In this document: positions 60,745 to 64,000 of the stretch, one piece after another | How positions within the stretch are numbered: position 1 is the first letter of the stretch | How the letters are laid out: each line of letters begins with the position of its first letter | Assembly (NCBI RefSeq): GCF_024649945.1 | Contig: NZ_JANKMS010000001.1 | Location: forward strand, 186,001-250,000 | Direction of reading: 5' to 3' | Origin: Flavobacterium panacis | GTDB lineage: Bacteria > Bacteroidota > Bacteroidia > Flavobacteriales > Flavobacteriaceae | DNA length: 64,000 bases | The notes under the pieces: generated by a model | Seen by the model: only the letters and a program-made list of their open reading frames with translations | Told to the model about the DNA's origin: nothing | The model's database searches: none | Program-made: the position numbers and the translations under genes

Positions 60745-60833
60745 CAAAGGCACAAAGTAACAAAGGGACAAAGGTCTTAGCTTTACACATAAACAACTTT
60801 GTCCCTTTGTTACTTTGAAACTCTGTCACTTTA
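60745..60833. repeat. 8-base-period repeats in two inverted arms
   Basis: Left arm: CAAAGGCA, CAAAGTAA, CAAAGGGA and CAAAGGTC. Right arm: CAACTTTG, TCCCTTTG, TTACTTTG, AAACTCTG and TCACTTTA. A 21-base stretch (60753-60773) is perfectly inverted at 60797-60817. Placed between convergent recG and the PAS gene, it may act as a terminator. Confidence 0.85.
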
Positions 60834-60951
60834 AAAAAAATATACTTCACTGCATCTCACTTTTAAAAAGTTTCAATATTCAGGTGATTTAGATTTGTTG
60901 GGGGCAAATTTTTGTTGAATATTTGAATGGATACAATGAAGCATACTTAAA

Positions 60952-61554
60952 TTATTTCTTCTTTGGAGCGCTTTTATCAAACAATCCGCCGAATAAACCT
61001 TTACTTATTTTGTTTTTATCATCTTTACCTGTGGCAATTAAATGATCAATATATTCCATATAGGTTTTCTTTCTTTCTTCTAAAAAGCCTACAAGATATT
61101 CTTCAGACGCGTGAATTCCGCTGGTTTCTTCTATCTGGAGCAATTTCTTGTACAAAGGCTCAATAAATTTGACGATAATTTCATTTGGAACCGATTTTCT
61201 TGTTCCAAAGAAACCAACAATCTCGCCGTCGGTATCGGCAATAATTTTAAAATCGGTCACTACCCAGTAATAACGACCTGTTTTGGCCATATTTTTTATT
61301 ATTACATGAATGTTTTCACTCGATTTTATACTGTCCCATAAAAATTTAAAAATGACTTTGGGCATATCAGGATGTCGAACTATATTATGTGGCTGGCCAA
61401 CAAGTTCGAACTCATCATAACCAGAAACATCTATAAAATCTTCGTTGGCATATAAAATGGTTCCTTTTTTATCAGTTTTACTAAGCAGTACTTTATTTTT
61501 ATTCCAGTCTACTTCTCTGTCTGAAGGCGTTGGGCGATTAATTCTGGTATCCAT
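60952..61554 (-). CDS. Single PAS domain protein of the Aer type
   Basis: 200 residues. The PAS domain spans about residues 18-125 with KTDKKGTILYANEDFIDVSGY, then RHPDMP at 60-65 and GRYYWVVTDFKI near 93-104. This RHPDMP/YYWV pattern is that of the PAS domain of Aer and related chemoreceptors, which often bind FAD and sense redox state. No output domain is attached; a helical tail (130-200) follows. It is the last gene of a four-gene minus-strand group. How it signals is unknown. Confidence 0.85.
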   Translation of the reverse strand: MDTRINRPTPSDREVDWNKNKVLLSKTDKKGTILYANEDFIDVSGYDEFELVGQPHNIVRHPDMPKVIFKFLWDSIKSSENIHVIIKNMAKTGRYYWVVTDFKIIADTDGEIVGFFGTRKSVPNEIIVKFIEPLYKKLLQIEETSGIHASEEYLVGFLEERKKTYMEYIDHLIATGKDDKNKISKGLFGGLFDKSAPKKK

Positions 61555-61618
61555 AAATTTTACATTTAAATTAATTTACAATTCAATTAAGCATATAAAA
61601 TGCATCCTTAAACAATTT

Positions 61619-61963
61619 TTAATTTAATTCTATTTCCAAAACAAGAAGAATATTTCTGATTTTGTGAAAAACAATTCCTAATTCGTATTCAAGCCATTCC
61701 GGAATCTCATTATTTACGACCAAATTAAGATTGTGAATATCATTAGTAATCTGAATCAGTTTTTTATATTGAAAATCTAGGTTATAAACTTGCGAATTAT
61801 CTCTGTAGCCTTTTAGAATTTCGGCAACTTCTGCCTCAAATTCTGATTCGGCTCCAATTTTATCGATTGAATTTAATGTTATGGTGTCACTTAAAAAATG
61901 GTCAATAGTTTTTTTCAAATTATGCAATGTAGGAACTGCAGTTGGTAAATCATGCTTAAACAT
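61619..61963 (-). CDS. Unknown helical protein
   Basis: 114 residues, predicted to be all helix, with no signal or membrane helix. Stretches such as LHNLKKTIDHFL, EAEVAEILKGY, YKKLIQITNDIHNL and IVFHKIRNILLVLEIEL could form a four-helix bundle. The bundle-like layout is reminiscent of phosphotransfer domains, but no HxxKG-like site can be named. It sits between the PAS gene and the six-helix membrane sensor on the same strand. Confidence 0.6.
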   Translation of the reverse strand: MFKHDLPTAVPTLHNLKKTIDHFLSDTITLNSIDKIGAESEFEAEVAEILKGYRDNSQVYNLDFQYKKLIQITNDIHNLNLVVNNEIPEWLEYELGIVFHKIRNILLVLEIELN

Positions 61964-62012
61964 ACAACAGTTATAAAATTAGTATTTGGGGATTGGTACT
62001 TGTCGTAAAAAC

Positions 62013-62867
62013 TTAATTCCTACTGTTTGTTGACTTTACATGAATATCATTGACTAAGTCATCAATTTTTTTGGCACTTTCTCTCATCATTTCGAGATAA
62101 GTAAGCAATTTGTCGTTGTCAGTATGTCCTTTTGAAACATCAATTAATTTTAAAACCGAGTTTACCGGAAGCTTTAAATCTAAAGTTGTTCTGTGAACAA
62201 AATCATTGTAATCTTTTGTAGCCGACATAGAACTGTATTTGGCTGAAGCTAATTTCATATTCTCTAATTCGTATTCATCAGAAATTTTTGAAATATGATT
62301 TTCACTATGTTCTTTAAAGTAGTAAGCCCAATAACCATTCATAAAAAAAACAACAGTTGCTAAAAAAGTATGAATAATTAGGGTCTCTAAATCAAAAGTA
62401 ACCTGAGAAAAATATACTTGTAATCCAGTTGCGTCATTATAAATATAGTTTTGTAAATAAGCCAAACCAGCGTGATGCAGAATTACTAAAAGAGCCAAAG
62501 GTATTTGCAATTTCCAGTTTTGATAAATAATCAATATTGTACTGGCAATGAAAACCGTAAAATGCATTTCGAACATACCATGCATTTGATAGATGTATTG
62601 CGCCATAAATATAGACAAAACAACAGCTAAGACGTATTGATAAAATCTTGAATTCTTTATAAAGAACTTAGCTGAGTAATAAGCCAAAAGATTGAGTGTT
62701 CCCACTCCAACCCCAATTTCGAAAGTATCATATTTAAATGATAGTCCAATACCGAGAAGAAAATATACGGCAAGAACATAATTAATAATGCTATCTGACT
62801 TTTGCGTCATAGTAGACATAAAACTGTGCAGGTAATCCTGTTCGTTTAAACTAGCTTTTGTTTTCAT
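62013..62867 (-). CDS. Six-helix membrane sensor with degenerate kinase dimerisation helix
   Basis: 284 residues. Six membrane helices span about 27-183. H96-G-M-F-E-M-H102-F and the pair H131-H132 match a histidine-rich membrane module that I know from proteobacterial chemoreceptors. After the last helix a cytoplasmic helical hairpin (221-277) resembles the dimerisation domain of histidine kinases, but the phosphorylated histidine is replaced by L229 (in TTLDLKLPVN), and no ATPase domain follows. It may sense a ligand or metal/heme through the histidines. Output is unknown. Confidence 0.78.
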   Translation of the reverse strand: MKTKASLNEQDYLHSFMSTMTQKSDSIINYVLAVYFLLGIGLSFKYDTFEIGVGVGTLNLLAYYSAKFFIKNSRFYQYVLAVVLSIFMAQYIYQMHGMFEMHFTVFIASTILIIYQNWKLQIPLALLVILHHAGLAYLQNYIYNDATGLQVYFSQVTFDLETLIIHTFLATVVFFMNGYWAYYFKEHSENHISKISDEYELENMKLASAKYSSMSATKDYNDFVHRTTLDLKLPVNSVLKLIDVSKGHTDNDKLLTYLEMMRESAKKIDDLVNDIHVKSTNSRN

Positions 62868-62900
62868 AGGTTTTAGTTTTTGGATTTTTGGAAAATAGAT

Positions 62901-63500
62901 TTATTTAGTACAATTTGGTAACGAACATCCGTATGCTTTCAGGGCAAAAGCATTAAAAGAAGGGTGCTGATTCTTACTTAAAAGAGAATCAATCGCCATT
63001 TGAGCATAATTACTCTTAGCATCTGTACAATATCTGGTTTTATTATAATTACCACGATAATATAAATTATGCGATGAATCTAATAAAACCGCCTGAGGGG
63101 TTGAAAAAACACCACATCTATCTGCAATTGATTTTTCAAAATAAACGGGAATTTTGGCATCAAATTTTTCCTGGATTTCTGCGATGCTAAAACTTTTGTT
63201 TTTGTTTAACACCACAATCTTAAAATTAATCTGATCTCCGTACTTTTTAATCAACTCACTAACATGAGGCACGTTAAAGCGTGAACAAGGACAATCTGGA
63301 TTAAAAAAATGAATGAAAATTGGTTTTTGATCAAACGGACAACACGCTCCCAATTCAATTCTAGAGCCCATTGCGATTGCTTTGTAATTTTGAGGTACTG
63401 GTGTTGGAAGACTATATTTGAACTCGTTCTTCCAAAACAAATACCCAACCGAAAGAAGTAATAATGAAAACCATAATGTGAGAAGTAATTTTTTCTTCAT
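62901..63500 (-). CDS. Membrane-anchored thioredoxin-like protein
   Basis: 199 residues. One N-terminal anchor helix (LLLTLWFSLLLLSVGYLFW) is followed by a thioredoxin-like fold in the periplasm: GACCPF, FIHFFNPDCPCSRFNV with C70-P-C72, KIVVLNKN, a conserved FSTPQAVLLDSSHNLYYRGNYN and a C-terminal GCSLPNC pair. It fits a DUF6436-like redox family. It is the first gene of the four-gene minus-strand group that includes the sensor and PAS proteins, and may belong to that group's redox role (inference). Confidence 0.8.
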   Translation of the reverse strand: MKKKLLLTLWFSLLLLSVGYLFWKNEFKYSLPTPVPQNYKAIAMGSRIELGACCPFDQKPIFIHFFNPDCPCSRFNVPHVSELIKKYGDQINFKIVVLNKNKSFSIAEIQEKFDAKIPVYFEKSIADRCGVFSTPQAVLLDSSHNLYYRGNYNKTRYCTDAKSNYAQMAIDSLLSKNQHPSFNAFALKAYGCSLPNCTK

Positions 63501-63868
63501 ATATTATTTTTTTTATTTATTTAAGCAACAAAAAAATAAACACTTGTTAAAACAATTATCAACCAGATTCTGTAAAAACTTCAAAAAACAACCTACAAAT
63601 ACTAAATTTTAACAATACTTGTCCCTTTTATGAACCGATAGTACTCAAAAAAACTCCTTTTTGTTTAACATCCCAATGTTACAAATAAAATCGATAAAGT
63701 GCAAAAAAAATCAGACAAAATGCGTAAAAATTATTTAAAGCTAGACTTCACTTGACTTTTCAGATTTCAAAGTATAATCATTGACTTTAGAAACACCCTA
63801 TTTTTTATTTTAAAAAAAATTAATCTTTTGTTAAACCTTTTGATTTCTTTTGAGTCTAATTGCAAACC

Positions 63869-63882
63869 TTTGTACATACAAA
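63869..63882. promoter_or_regulatory. Operator-like palindrome
   Basis: TTTGTA-CA-TACAAA is a perfect 6+2+6 inverted repeat, 43 bases upstream of the -7 box of the last gene. Such a place and symmetry would suit an activator dimer. The regulator is unknown. Confidence 0.3.
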
Positions 63883-63925
63883 TGTTAAATAAAAGCTAAC
63901 ATCTTCCGATTTCGTATCAAAAAGT

Positions 63926-63933
63926 TAAATTTG
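63926..63933 (+). promoter_or_regulatory. -7 promoter box for the last gene
   Basis: TAAATTTG matches TAnnTTTG, 49 bases before the ATG at 63983, without a clear -33 TTG. A weak -33 would agree with activator control. Confidence 0.45.
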
Positions 63934-63982
63934 TAAGCTTACTAAAAACATAAACCTATAAAACTATATTCACCTCAATTTT

Positions 63983-64000
63983 ATGAAAGTAAAACACCTC
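63983..64000 (+). CDS. Start of a gene cut by the window edge
   Basis: ATG followed by codons for K-V-K-H-L up to the end of the window. Upstream are a -7 box and a 49-base leader, which support a real start. Only six residues are visible, so the product cannot be named. Confidence 0.45.

Larger units (their letters stand above)
63501..63982. other. 482-base divergent intergenic region
   Basis: AT-rich spacer between the minus-strand thioredoxin-like gene and the plus-strand gene starting at 63983. I find no open frame with coding character, no hairpin terminator and no 7- or 8-base repeat. It holds a small palindrome at 63869-63882 and a -7 box at 63926. Its length is consistent with control sites for one or both genes. 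Confidence 0.5.

Noticed and set aside
63418..63612. 64-residue frame overlapping the thioredoxin-like gene start
   Set aside because: Antisense over a signal anchor, low-complexity end, no promoter box.

Overview
The window is AT-rich chromosomal DNA from a member of the Bacteroidota, almost certainly a Flavobacterium or close relative. Evidence: a fused LpxC/FabZ, a PorX-type regulator of the type IX secretion system (gliding lineage), SusC/SusD outer-membrane uptake genes with an ECF sigma/FecR pair, MutS2, and many start-proximal matches to the Bacteroidota -7 box TAnnTTTG with an upstream TTG. I see no rRNA, tRNA, CRISPR array, insertion sequence or prophage. Most of the window is core chromosome with conserved housekeeping genes.

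Layout. 0-8 kb: an LtaS/MdoB-type membrane phosphotransferase, a secreted S1/P1-like zinc enzyme, a YeiH-type exporter with a LysR regulator, and a coupled pair of exported proteins (DUF4846 and M15 peptidase). 8-12 kb: fabG, a von Willebrand-type membrane protein and a DUF1444-like protein. 12-22.3 kb: a short double-glycine, cysteine-rich peptide and a tiny membrane protein, then an outer-membrane uptake operon (SusC, SusD, zinc metallohydrolase lipoprotein, DUF4302 lipoprotein) downstream of FecR and an ECF sigma factor. 22.8-31 kb: sucD, an extra LpxD-like acyltransferase, efp, and the lipid A block lpxA-lpxC/fabZ-lpxD, then an HD phosphohydrolase. 31-45 kb: porX, tsaE, alanine dehydrogenase, ung, mutS2, a DCC thiol protein, ettA, holA, an orphan HsdR_N-type protein, a GT2 glycosyltransferase, an OmpA lipoprotein and a Sua5-type enzyme. 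45-60.7 kb: UvrD/PcrA helicase, a convergent toxin/antitoxin-like pair, a TSUP transporter, patatin, M1 aminopeptidase, a Dph6-type enzyme, several small lipoproteins and unknowns, and recG. 60.9-63.5 kb: an odd four-gene signalling-like cluster (thioredoxin-like lipoprotein or membrane protein, six-helix sensor, helical protein, Aer-type PAS protein). A new gene starts at 63983 and runs off the window.

The most unusual signals lie between genes. Many intergenic spacers are built from degenerate tandem repeats with a strict 8-base step (CAAAGGTT, CTAAGTTG or AATTAGAA types) or a strict 7-base step (TCTAAAA or AATTCCA types), often as two inverted arms. Two 103-base palindromes in opposite orientation sit in two convergent gene junctions, with paired changes that preserve the stem. 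A GC-rich folded element lies upstream of the helicase gene. Among proteins, the best candidates for something undescribed are the tail-to-tail overlapping toxin/antitoxin-like pair and the cluster of chemoreceptor-type sensor modules with no signalling output domain.
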